A stretch of 64,000 nt of DNA from Brevundimonas vitisensis (GTDB lineage: Bacteria > Pseudomonadota > Alphaproteobacteria > Caulobacterales > Caulobacteraceae), in NCBI RefSeq assembly GCF_016656965.1, contig NZ_CP067977.1:2504501-2568500 (forward strand). Direction: 5' to 3'. The stretch's first letter is position 1. Each line of letters begins with the position of its first letter. This document shows, one piece after another, positions 15,902 to 22,770 of the stretch. Below the pieces are notes generated by a model. It had not been told where the DNA came from. It saw only the letters and a program-made list of their open reading frames with translations, and made no database searches. The translations under genes and the position numbers were made by a program.

Positions 15902-17734
15902 ATGGCGGAAGCGGGCGGAGGTCTGGAGCTGGGCCATGTGGTGGGTCTGCTGGCCGTGGCGGTCGTGGCCGTCCCCTTGTTTCGGCGTCTGGGTCTGGGG
16001 TCGGTGCTCGGCTATCTGGCGGCAGGGCTGCTGATCGGGCCGTTCGGGATCGGCCTGATCCGTGAGCCCGAGGCGGTGCTGCACGTCGCCGAGATGGGCG
16101 TGGTGATGTTCCTGTTCATCATCGGCCTGGAGATGCGACCGGCCCGGCTGTGGAGCCTGAGAAAAGAGATTTTCGGCCTGGGAGTGGCCCAGGTCGGGGT
16201 GGCGGGCCTGTTGCTGACCCTGACCGGCATGGCGGCCGGGCTGTCGGCCCCGATCGCCTTCGTCGGGGCCATGGGCTTTGTGCTCAGTTCGACCGCCGTC
16301 ATCATGCAGATGCTGGACGAACGCGGCGAGATGGGGACGCCCCTGGGCCAGCGGGCGGTCTCCATCTTGTTGCTGGAGGATCTGGCCATCGTGCCCCTGC
16401 TGGCCGTGGTGGCGATCATGGCCGGGGTGATGGGAACCTCGGGCGAGGCCGCGCCGCCGCTGTGGCGGACCATCGGTCTGGCCGTCGGGGCCGTGGCGGT
16501 GGTCTTCCTGGCCGGACGGTTCCTGATGAACCCCGTGTTCCGCATCCTGGCGCGATACGGCGGGCGCGAGGTCATGACCTATGGGGCCCTGCTGGTCGTG
16601 GTGGGAGCGGCGTGGCTGATGGACCTGGGCGGTCTGTCCATGGCCATGGGGGCCTTCCTGGCCGGGGTTCTGCTGTCGGAATCGACCTTCCGCCATCAGT
16701 TGGAAGCCGACGTCGAGCCGTTCCGCGCCCTGTTGCTGGGCCTGTTCTTCGTCAGCGTCGGGATGTCGCTGGACGTCGCGGTGGTGCTGGCCGACTGGCA
16801 GGTCATCATCGGCGGTGTGGTCGCCTTCATGGCGGTGAAGGCGGTTGCGATCTATGGCGTCGGCCGGGTGTTCAAGGCGACCGAGCGGGAATCGGTCGAG
16901 CGCGCGGTGCTGTTCGCCCAGGGGGGCGAGTTCGCTTTTGTCCTTTATGCCGCCGCCCTGTCGGTCGGGGTGTTCGATGCCCGGGTCTCGGCGGCCCTGA
17001 CGGCGATCGTCATCCTGTCCATGGTGCTGACGCCTCTGACCACCATGATCGTCGGCCGGTTCATGCCGGCCTCTACCCTGTCGCCGGACGAGGCCGAGGG
17101 CGTGGACCGGGCCGAGGGTCTGCGCGAACGGGTCCTGATCATCGGCTTTGGCCGGTTCGCCCAGGTCGTGTCCCAGCCGCTGCTGGCACGCGACGTCGAT
17201 GTCTCGATCATCGACCACGATGTGGAGATGATCCAGGCGGCCGGGAATTTCGGCTTCAAGGTCTATTACGGCGACGGTACCCGGCTGGACACCCTGCGCG
17301 CCTCGGGCGCGGAAAAGGCCGAGACCATCCTGGTGTGCGTGGACAAGCCCGAAGCCGCCGACCGGATCGTCGAACTGGTCAAATCGGAGTTCCCCCTGAC
17401 CAAGCTGTTCGTGCGGGCCTTCGACCGGGGGCACTCCATCCGCCTGATCCAGGCGGGCGTCGACTATCAGGTGCGCGAGACGTTCGAGTCGGCCCTGGCC
17501 TTCAGCGAGAAGGTGCTGCTGGACCTGGGCCTGAGCGACCAGGAGGCGCGCGAGACGATCGAGGACGTGCGCCGCCGCGACGAGGAACGGCTGACCCTTC
17601 AACTGGCCGGTGGGCTTCAGGCCGGGCGGTCGCTGATGCGCGGCAATGCCTCGACACCGCAGCCGGCCCCCTATGTGAAGCCGCGCCGCGAGGGCAAGCT
17701 GCTGAACGAGGACGACGTGGAGAGCGCGGCCTAG
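15902..17734 (+). CDS. CPA2-family K+/H+ antiporter with TrkA-N domain (KefB/KefC-like)
   Basis: A 610-residue inner-membrane protein. About 12 helices (residues 10-395) form a Na_H_Exchanger domain with family blocks GYLAAGLLIGPFG, FLFIIGLEMRP and SSTAVIMQ. A cytoplasmic TrkA-N/RCK domain (about 400-520) begins at RVLIIGFGRFAQVV (a GxGxxA/G nucleotide loop) and includes IIDHDVEMI and YGDGTRLDTL. This is the architecture of glutathione-gated KefB/KefC and related K+ efflux proteins used in electrophile defence and pH or turgor control. AGGGGGG precedes the ATG. The tail (545-610) is charged. No KefF/KefG-type ancillary oxidoreductase is adjacent. It overlaps the convergent PF10118 gene by 4 bases. 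Confidence 0.93.
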   Translation: MAEAGGGLELGHVVGLLAVAVVAVPLFRRLGLGSVLGYLAAGLLIGPFGIGLIREPEAVLHVAEMGVVMFLFIIGLEMRPARLWSLRKEIFGLGVAQVGVAGLLLTLTGMAAGLSAPIAFVGAMGFVLSSTAVIMQMLDERGEMGTPLGQRAVSILLLEDLAIVPLLAVVAIMAGVMGTSGEAAPPLWRTIGLAVGAVAVVFLAGRFLMNPVFRILARYGGREVMTYGALLVVVGAAWLMDLGGLSMAMGAFLAGVLLSESTFRHQLEADVEPFRALLLGLFFVSVGMSLDVAVVLADWQVIIGGVVAFMAVKAVAIYGVGRVFKATERESVERAVLFAQGGEFAFVLYAAALSVGVFDARVSAALTAIVILSMVLTPLTTMIVGRFMPASTLSPDEAEGVDRAEGLRERVLIIGFGRFAQVVSQPLLARDVDVSIIDHDVEMIQAAGNFGFKVYYGDGTRLDTLRASGAEKAETILVCVDKPEAADRIVELVKSEFPLTKLFVRAFDRGHSIRLIQAGVDYQVRETFESALAFSEKVLLDLGLSDQEARETIEDVRRRDEERLTLQLAGGLQAGRSLMRGNASTPQPAPYVKPRREGKLLNEDDVESAA

Positions 17735-18567
17735 GCGGCCATGGCCAGACCGGCCTCGGCCTCTGCGATCAGGGCGCGGTCGTCCGTCTGCCAGGGGTGG
17801 AAACCGGGGCGGTAGAAGGTCAGATAGTCGCCCAGGATCATCCGGTAGAGGCCCGGCTTGAGCCAAAGCCAGCGGAACAGGCCCCAGCGTGCGCGCAGGC
17901 CGGTAATGCCGTCCTGTTTCAGCAGCATCCGCGCCGTGACCCGCACCGTCTTGGTGAACAGCAGGGTCGACAGGATCATGGCGCGACGGCGGAAGGCCCA
18001 GCGTTTGAGCGGCGACAGGCCCGAGATGGCGTGCATGAAGACGTCATAGGCCACGGCCTTGTGCTCGATCTCCTCGATCGAATGCCAGCGCCACAGCCGG
18101 GCCAGCTCGGGCGGCGCGTCTTTGAGGAGTTCGGGGCGGCTGAGCAGGGCATGGGCGAAGGCGGCCGTGAAATGCTCCAGCGCCACGGTGGCGGCCAGCT
18201 GGGCGATGGCCGGGCGCGACCGGGCCAGGCCGATGCGCGCCTCGACAAAGGCCATGGCCTCGGTCACGTCATAACCGGAGCGCTCGGTCAGGGCGTTGAA
18301 GGCGATATGCTCGCGCGTATGGGCCCCTTCCTGCTGCACGAAGGCGCGGACCTGAGCGCGCAGGGCGGGGGGGCAATCACCCTCGAAACGCCGCACGGCC
18401 TGGATGAAGAACCGCTCGCCATCCGGAAAGGTCAGGGACAGGGCGTTCATTACCGCCGTGCCGTAAGGATCGCCGTTCAGCCACCAGCGCGGGGTCTGGG
18501 CGTCACGATCCATGTGCAGGGGGCGGGCCGTGATGGTCAGGTCGGCGGGCGAGGTCTGGACCGGCAT
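17731..18567 (-). CDS. Predicted metal-dependent hydrolase, PF10118 (diiron, ferritin-like)
   Basis: A 278-residue protein of the COG3687/PF10118 family. Putative metal ligands sit in a four-helix arrangement: RAFVQQEGAHTREHIAFN, TVALEHFTAAFAH and WHSIEEIEHKAVAYDVF, which together give Glu/His sets typical of diiron carboxylate proteins. Despite its name the family may be oxidase-like, and no substrate is established. AAGGAG lies 7 bases before the ATG. It faces a TetR regulator divergently across 46 bases containing a perfect palindrome, so TetR-controlled expression is likely. Hydrophobic segments near residues 198-212 may allow membrane association. Confidence 0.88.
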   Translation of the reverse strand: MPVQTSPADLTITARPLHMDRDAQTPRWWLNGDPYGTAVMNALSLTFPDGERFFIQAVRRFEGDCPPALRAQVRAFVQQEGAHTREHIAFNALTERSGYDVTEAMAFVEARIGLARSRPAIAQLAATVALEHFTAAFAHALLSRPELLKDAPPELARLWRWHSIEEIEHKAVAYDVFMHAISGLSPLKRWAFRRRAMILSTLLFTKTVRVTARMLLKQDGITGLRARWGLFRWLWLKPGLYRMILGDYLTFYRPGFHPWQTDDRALIAEAEAGLAMAA

Positions 18568-18605
18568 GCGTAATCTCCTTACGACCAGACGAAGATGGAG
18601 TTAAC

Positions 18606-18619
18606 TGACACTAATGTCA
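18606..18619. promoter_or_regulatory. Candidate TetR operator, TGACA-N4-TGTCA palindrome
   Basis: The perfect inverted repeat TGACACTAATGTCA lies between the divergent tetR and PF10118 genes and includes the ATG of tetR (18614-18616). Immediately outside, the sequence TGTCAA gives TTGACA on the minus strand, a possible -35 element for the PF10118 gene. Binding would block that promoter and tetR translation or transcription (autoregulation). Confidence 0.6.
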
Positions 18620-19264
18620 ACTAATCCGACTGCTGCTTCACCCGCGACGCGCCGGCGGGGTGACGATGCCCGCGCCGAGGCGATCGTGGCGGCTCGCGCC
18701 CTGCTGGCCGAGGGTGGGCCGTCGGCGGTCACGCTGAAGGCCGTGGGCGCGCGCATGGGCGTCGGCCATGCCAATCTGATCCACCATTTCGGATCGGCGG
18801 CCGGCTTGCAGGCGGCCCTGATGGATCGGGTCGTGCGGGACCTGGCCGAGCGGATCGCGGGGGGGCTGGAAGCCCTGCAGCCGGGCGAACTGGGCCAGCG
18901 CAAGCTGCTGGATGCGGTCTTCGACGCCTTTGGTGCGGGGCCCGATCAGGGCGGGGCGGCCGAGCTGGCTGCCGCCCTGGTTCTGGCGCGTGAGGGCGAG
19001 CGGGCGGCGGGCCTGGCCGAGGTGGTGCGCGACCTGGCGGTGCGGGTCGCCCGGCTGGCCGGGGGCGATGCAGAGGCCCAGGCCAAGGCCACCGGCCTGG
19101 TTCTGACCGCCGCCTACATGGCCTTTGCCGACGCCCTGATCGGGCCGATCCTGGGCGACATGCTGGGCGTCAGCCGCGACTATCCGCGCCAGCTGGCCCT
19201 GTCGGCGGGCGTGGCGGTCCTGACCGGCCCCGTCAGCCCCGATCAGGGGGCAGGGAAGCCGTAG
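18614..19264 (+). CDS. TetR/AcrR family transcriptional regulator
   Basis: A 216-residue repressor. The N-terminal TetR_N domain includes ARAEAIVAARALLAEGGPSAVTLKAVGARMGVGHANLIHHFGSAAGL, with recognition helix VGHANLIHHFGS (the usual YxHF position reads IHHF). The C-terminal half is a helical ligand and dimerisation domain without family hallmarks. It is divergent from the PF10118 hydrolase gene, the likely target. The ATG at 18614 lies inside a palindrome, and the nearest GGAG is about 14 bases upstream, so translation may be leaderless or weak. The 3' end overlaps the convergent TPR gene by 22 bases. The inducer is unknown. Confidence 0.92.
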   Translation: MSTNPTAASPATRRRGDDARAEAIVAARALLAEGGPSAVTLKAVGARMGVGHANLIHHFGSAAGLQAALMDRVVRDLAERIAGGLEALQPGELGQRKLLDAVFDAFGAGPDQGGAAELAAALVLAREGERAAGLAEVVRDLAVRVARLAGGDAEAQAKATGLVLTAAYMAFADALIGPILGDMLGVSRDYPRQLALSAGVAVLTGPVSPDQGAGKP

Positions 19265-20406
19265 CCAGCATAGTTTTCGGCGGTCTTGGGGTCCTTAGCC
19301 ACAGCCGCGGCGATGTCAGCCCGACCTTCGACCTCGCGGCCCAGCCGGATCTGGGCCAGTCCACGCCCATACAGGGCTGAGGCTGAGTCGGCATCCAGCC
19401 GATAGGCAGCGTCATAATCGGCAAAGGCGGCCGCGGCGTCGCTTCGGCGAAGATGCACCAGGCCCCGGCTGTCGAGGGTGTTGGCGTCGTTCCTCAGGCG
19501 CAAGGATTCATTGCACTCTGCCAGGGCCTGATCAAGCTGCTGACCCCAGACCGCCCGGCTCCAGCACAGGGCGTTCAGCACCGTCGCATTCGGGGCCTGG
19601 ATGCGGTTGATGGCATCGAAGTCGGCTATGGCGTCGGCATAGCGGCCCAGCCCATGCAGGACATTGCCCCGGCGAAACAGATAGTTGACCGTCTGTGGGG
19701 ACAGGCCGACCGCCCGGTCATAGTCGGCAAAGGCCCGCAGCTGATCGCCCCGGGCCTGATGAATCTGTCCGCGAAGATCGAAGCTGTAGGCATCGTTCGG
19801 CGCCAGCTGGATCGACCGGTCGGCGTCGGCCAGGGCTTCGTCCAACCGCCTCAGCCGGAGACGCGCCAGAGCACGCATCCGATAGGCAGAGGCAGTGTCC
19901 GGTATCGCAGCCAGCATGCGGTTCGCCTCTGCCTCCGCCCCAGCGAAGTCCGATCGCGTGAGCATGATGTTGCCGCGTGCGATATAGGGTCCGGCCAGAG
20001 TGGGCGAATAGCGGGTAGCCTTGTCGAACGCCGCGATCGCGGCGACCGTATCACCGTCCGCCTGCAGCACCTGACCGCGACCCAGCCAAGCAAAGCCGTA
20101 TTCCGGGTCTATCGTCAGGGCGGCGTCAAAATCTGCCATCGCCGCCTCGCGATTGCCAGACAGACGGTGCGCCTGGCCGCGGCTCGCCAGGCTGCCGGTC
20201 AGCAGGTTTCGGGTCAGCTGGGCGTGGGCGATCACATAGGTGCAGGCCTCGATGCGTGCCGCGTTCGGGCCATCGATCCGGCAGGTTTCGTTCGCTGAAC
20301 TCAGCCGAGTTTGGCCATCACTCTGAGCCCAGGCGGGACTGGCGGCTATCAGACCGAGCGCCAGGGCGACCAGGAGCGGGGTGCGGTTCATGCGGAGGTC
20401 CTTCAT
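19243..20406 (-). CDS. Secreted TPR-repeat protein (downstream paralogue)
   Basis: A 387-residue exported protein: signal peptide MKDLRMNRTPLLVALALGLIAASPAWAQ cut after AWAQ, then about nine tetratricopeptide repeats with the usual spacing of small and aromatic residues (for example FDAALTIDPEYGFAWLGRGQVL, YDRAVGLSPQTVNYLFRRGNVL). TPR arrays are protein-docking scaffolds and no enzymatic domain is present. I chose the ATG at 20406 because it overlaps the TGA of the upstream paralogue as ATGA, which implies translational coupling; an in-frame ATG lies at 20391. The C-terminal sequence DPKTAENYAGYGFPAP resembles DIAESFARYGIRP of the neighbour, so the pair arose by duplication. The location is probably periplasmic. 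Confidence 0.86.
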   Translation of the reverse strand: MKDLRMNRTPLLVALALGLIAASPAWAQSDGQTRLSSANETCRIDGPNAARIEACTYVIAHAQLTRNLLTGSLASRGQAHRLSGNREAAMADFDAALTIDPEYGFAWLGRGQVLQADGDTVAAIAAFDKATRYSPTLAGPYIARGNIMLTRSDFAGAEAEANRMLAAIPDTASAYRMRALARLRLRRLDEALADADRSIQLAPNDAYSFDLRGQIHQARGDQLRAFADYDRAVGLSPQTVNYLFRRGNVLHGLGRYADAIADFDAINRIQAPNATVLNALCWSRAVWGQQLDQALAECNESLRLRNDANTLDSRGLVHLRRSDAAAAFADYDAAYRLDADSASALYGRGLAQIRLGREVEGRADIAAAVAKDPKTAENYAGYGFPAP

Positions 20407-21227
20407 GGCCGAATCCCATAGCGGGCAAAGCTTTCGGCGATGTCGGGCTTAAGGGTGACCGCCCGTGCCATGTCGGCCTGGCCTTCGGCCGGGCGGCCCA
20501 GACGAAGCTGAGCCAGGCCACGGCCATACAGCGCCCAGGCATCGTCGGGTGTGCTGCGCAAGGTCGCGTCATAGTCGCCGAAGGCACGCAAATCGTCGCC
20601 GCGTCTCTGATAGATCATGCCGCGGTCCGTCAGCATATAGGTGGCGGCGGGGTCGATACGGATGGCCAGTTCGATGGCGGTCATGGCTTCGTCCAGCCGT
20701 CCCTGTCCCAGGAAGGCGCGAGCGCGGAAAGCGTTGGCGTATTTGTGGCCGGGATTCAGGGCCAGCAGCCGGTCGGCGCTCATCATGCCCTCGTCGAACC
20801 GGCCCATCCGCAGGGCGATGGTGGCGCGGTTGCTCCAGGCGTTCTGACTTTGGGGGTTCAGTTCGACTGCGCGCGAGACATCGGCAAGCGCCGCTTCATT
20901 CTGGCCGGCCTCATGGCGCAGCCAGCCCCGATTGTCATAGGCATTGGCGAAGGTCGGATTTACAGCGATGGCGGCGCTGTAGTTGGCGATGGCGGCCGGT
21001 TTGTCGCCCGTCTGGCTGAGGGCATAGCCCCGGTTGAACAGGGCGTTGGCATAGTCGATATCGCCCATGTCGCCGGCGGCGATGACGGCGTCGCATTCGA
21101 CAATGCGGACGGAGAAATTGCTGTTCTGGCTGACGCAGCCCGACTGGGCCTGGACGATCCCGGGAATCAGGGCCCCCGCTGCCGTCATTACGAACATCAA
21201 GTGCAAGCCTCGACCGAAACCCATCAT
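20403..21227 (-). CDS. Secreted TPR-repeat protein (upstream paralogue)
   Basis: A 274-residue protein with a signal peptide (MMGFGRGLHLMFVMTAAGALIPGIVQAQ) and about six TPR units (AALFNRGYALSQ-type helices, YGRGLAQLRLGRPAEGQADMARAVTLKP). GGAGG lies 6 bases before the chosen ATG at 21227; the frame extends to 21287 without a ribosome site. The N-terminal repeat begins with a Cys-containing segment (SGCVSQNSNFSVRIVECDAVI) comparable to the ETCRIDGPNAARIEACTYVI segment in the downstream paralogue, so both may have a disulfide cap. The gene heads a two-gene operon. The function is unknown; it is likely a periplasmic scaffold. Confidence 0.85.
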   Translation of the reverse strand: MMGFGRGLHLMFVMTAAGALIPGIVQAQSGCVSQNSNFSVRIVECDAVIAAGDMGDIDYANALFNRGYALSQTGDKPAAIANYSAAIAVNPTFANAYDNRGWLRHEAGQNEAALADVSRAVELNPQSQNAWSNRATIALRMGRFDEGMMSADRLLALNPGHKYANAFRARAFLGQGRLDEAMTAIELAIRIDPAATYMLTDRGMIYQRRGDDLRAFGDYDATLRSTPDDAWALYGRGLAQLRLGRPAEGQADMARAVTLKPDIAESFARYGIRP

Positions 21228-21324
21228 CCGAAGCCTCCAAGCCTGACCATGGACAGCATCTATGGCCCGGCTTTCACTCAGCGGCAACGCTTAGCGACTG
21301 ACGGTATGTGACGTCCATGGAAAA

Positions 21325-21347
21325 GGGGTGGCCCGGTGGACCACCCC
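21325..21347 (-). terminator. Intrinsic terminator of the DUF4168 gene
   Basis: On the minus strand GGGGTGG / CCACCCC forms a stem with a 9-base loop and is followed by TTTTCC. It begins 27 bases beyond the stop codon of the DUF4168 gene. Confidence 0.8.
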
Positions 21348-21373
21348 TCGTTCCGCTCAGTGTGTCGTCGCGA

Positions 21374-21967
21374 TCAGTTGCGGCGTGCGTCGGCCAGAGA
21401 GACGCGGGCGCGCAGGTGGGCGTCCTGAGCCACGGCGTTCGAGATCTCATTGAACCGCTCGACCGACAGGCCGGAGCCTTCGACGATGGCGGCCATCTGG
21501 GCCTGTTGCTCGGGGGTGGGGGTGCCACCCTGCACCGTGGCCAGCACGGCCTGAAGCTGAACCATGGCGGCCCCGAACTGATCGGCCTCGGTATCGGTCA
21601 CGCCAGCACCGACCGAGCCGGCCGGCGACGGCGTGGCGGCGGCCAGCTCGGCGCGGGCGCCCAGCTCGGGATCAGCACCCACGGCATTGGAGATTTCGTT
21701 GAACTTCTCGATCGTCAGGCCGGACTCGCTGACGGCAGCGGCCATCTGGGCCTGCTGGTCGGCATTGGGAGCCGCGCCGTTCAGGGACTGGGCGATCGGC
21801 GCGATCCGCGCCATGGCCGTGGCATAGCCCTTCAGTTCAGCGTCGGTATAGGCGGCATCCTGCGGTGCCGAGACGGCGGCAGTGGCGACTGCGGCGGGGG
21901 CGGCTGCGGCGGCACCCGAGATCAGGGCAACGGAGGCGGTGGCGGCGAGGAGGGTCGAAACACGCAT
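21374..21967 (-). CDS. Secreted protein with two DUF4168-like repeats
   Basis: A 197-residue exported protein. The signal peptide (MRVSTLLAATASVALISGAAAAAPA) is followed by an Ala-rich linker and two homologous modules of about 65-75 residues. Each ends in the same block: QQAQMAAAVSESGLTIEKFNEIS near residue 85 and QQAQMAAIVEGSGLSVERFNEIS near 160. This is the core of DUF4168, found in secreted bacterial proteins of unknown function. The internal duplication is obvious by eye. The ATG at 21967 gives the signal peptide; a frame extension to 21991 is unlikely. The gene is monocistronic with a good terminator. Its 5' leader contains a perfect hairpin at 22016-22034. Confidence 0.8.
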   Translation of the reverse strand: MRVSTLLAATASVALISGAAAAAPAAVATAAVSAPQDAAYTDAELKGYATAMARIAPIAQSLNGAAPNADQQAQMAAAVSESGLTIEKFNEISNAVGADPELGARAELAAATPSPAGSVGAGVTDTEADQFGAAMVQLQAVLATVQGGTPTPEQQAQMAAIVEGSGLSVERFNEISNAVAQDAHLRARVSLADARRN

Positions 21968-22015
21968 AATCAGTCCTTGAACAGGTTCCACTCACCGACG
22001 CTGACAGCCGGCCGC

Positions 22016-22034
22016 CCACGAACCATGTTCGTGG
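22016..22034 (-). promoter_or_regulatory. Perfect hairpin in the upstream region of the DUF4168 gene
   Basis: CCACGAAC / GTTCGTGG with a 3-base loop, 49-67 bases upstream of the start codon. It could be a leader stem-loop or a dimeric regulator site. No U-run follows on the minus strand, so termination is unlikely. Confidence 0.45.
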
Positions 22035-22217
22035 CTCCCCGTGCGATTGTGGAACAAATACAAGGGCTAATGGGGAGGTCTATAGTCTAGCGGCCCTCCG
22101 CCCCCGGTGCAAATCAGGCGCTGGAACGGCAGCTTGAGCATAAATAACCCCTGACACCTCAGATCGTTGCGAGGGTCGGTCGCAAAGCCGCCATGCTTTG
22201 ATCGCGCGGCGTGACGC

Positions 22218-22628
22218 TCAGAACGGGCCGTGTTTGCCGATGCTTTCAAACTCGGGCGGGGCTGCCTTGTGCACATATTGCTCGGCCACCATCCACCCCT
22301 TGAACGGGCGCAGGATCAGCAGGCAGGCCGCCGCCAGAGCCGGAAAGGTGAAGGCGAAATGGACCCAGGTCGGCGGGTGCACCGTGAACTCGAAGGCCAT
22401 GAAGGCGGCCATGCCCAGCACACCCACGACCGACATGACGAAGAAGGCAGGGCCGTCGGCGGGATCGGCAAAGCCATAATCCAGATCACAGACGGGGCAG
22501 CGGTCGCGGATGGTCAGATAGCCGCGCAGCAGCGGGCCCTTGCCGCACCGTGGGCAACGGCAGCGGATACCGGTGGCCAGGGTGTTGAGACGAGGGTGGA
22601 GCGGTTCGGAAGGGGCGGGTTCGGTCAC
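22218..22628 (-). CDS. DUF983 membrane protein with zinc-ribbon-like N-terminus
   Basis: A 136-residue protein of the alphaproteobacterial DUF983 family. The N-terminal cytoplasmic part carries two CxxC pairs (RCPRCGKGPLL and RCPVCDLDYGF) likely to bind zinc, followed by the conserved ADPADGPAFFVM and two membrane helices (about residues 50-70 and 82-100). I chose GTG 22628 because AGGA lies 8 bases upstream; an in-frame TTG at 22649 would add seven residues. The function is unknown, and members are often near cytochrome oxidase or cell-envelope genes, which is not the case here. It is divergent from the AMIN/TPR gene. Confidence 0.87.
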   Translation of the reverse strand: MTEPAPSEPLHPRLNTLATGIRCRCPRCGKGPLLRGYLTIRDRCPVCDLDYGFADPADGPAFFVMSVVGVLGMAAFMAFEFTVHPPTWVHFAFTFPALAAACLLILRPFKGWMVAEQYVHKAAPPEFESIGKHGPF

Positions 22629-22770
22629 AATGGGGTCCTGACAAGACAAGCCCTAGATCGGCCCCTGGTCCGCCGATAGCAAGCGCCACATCCGCGACTA
22701 TTGGTCGACCCAAATACGGTGAACCGGCATTAACCGCGATGAAAGGCCGTTCGCGCGAGGGTGCGCGCGC

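Noticed and set aside
22035..22217. Possible tRNA or small RNA in the DUF983/DUF4168 intergenic region
   Set aside because: No T-loop GGTTCRA sequence, no cloverleaf pairing and no terminator. Only a short 5' hairpin is visible.
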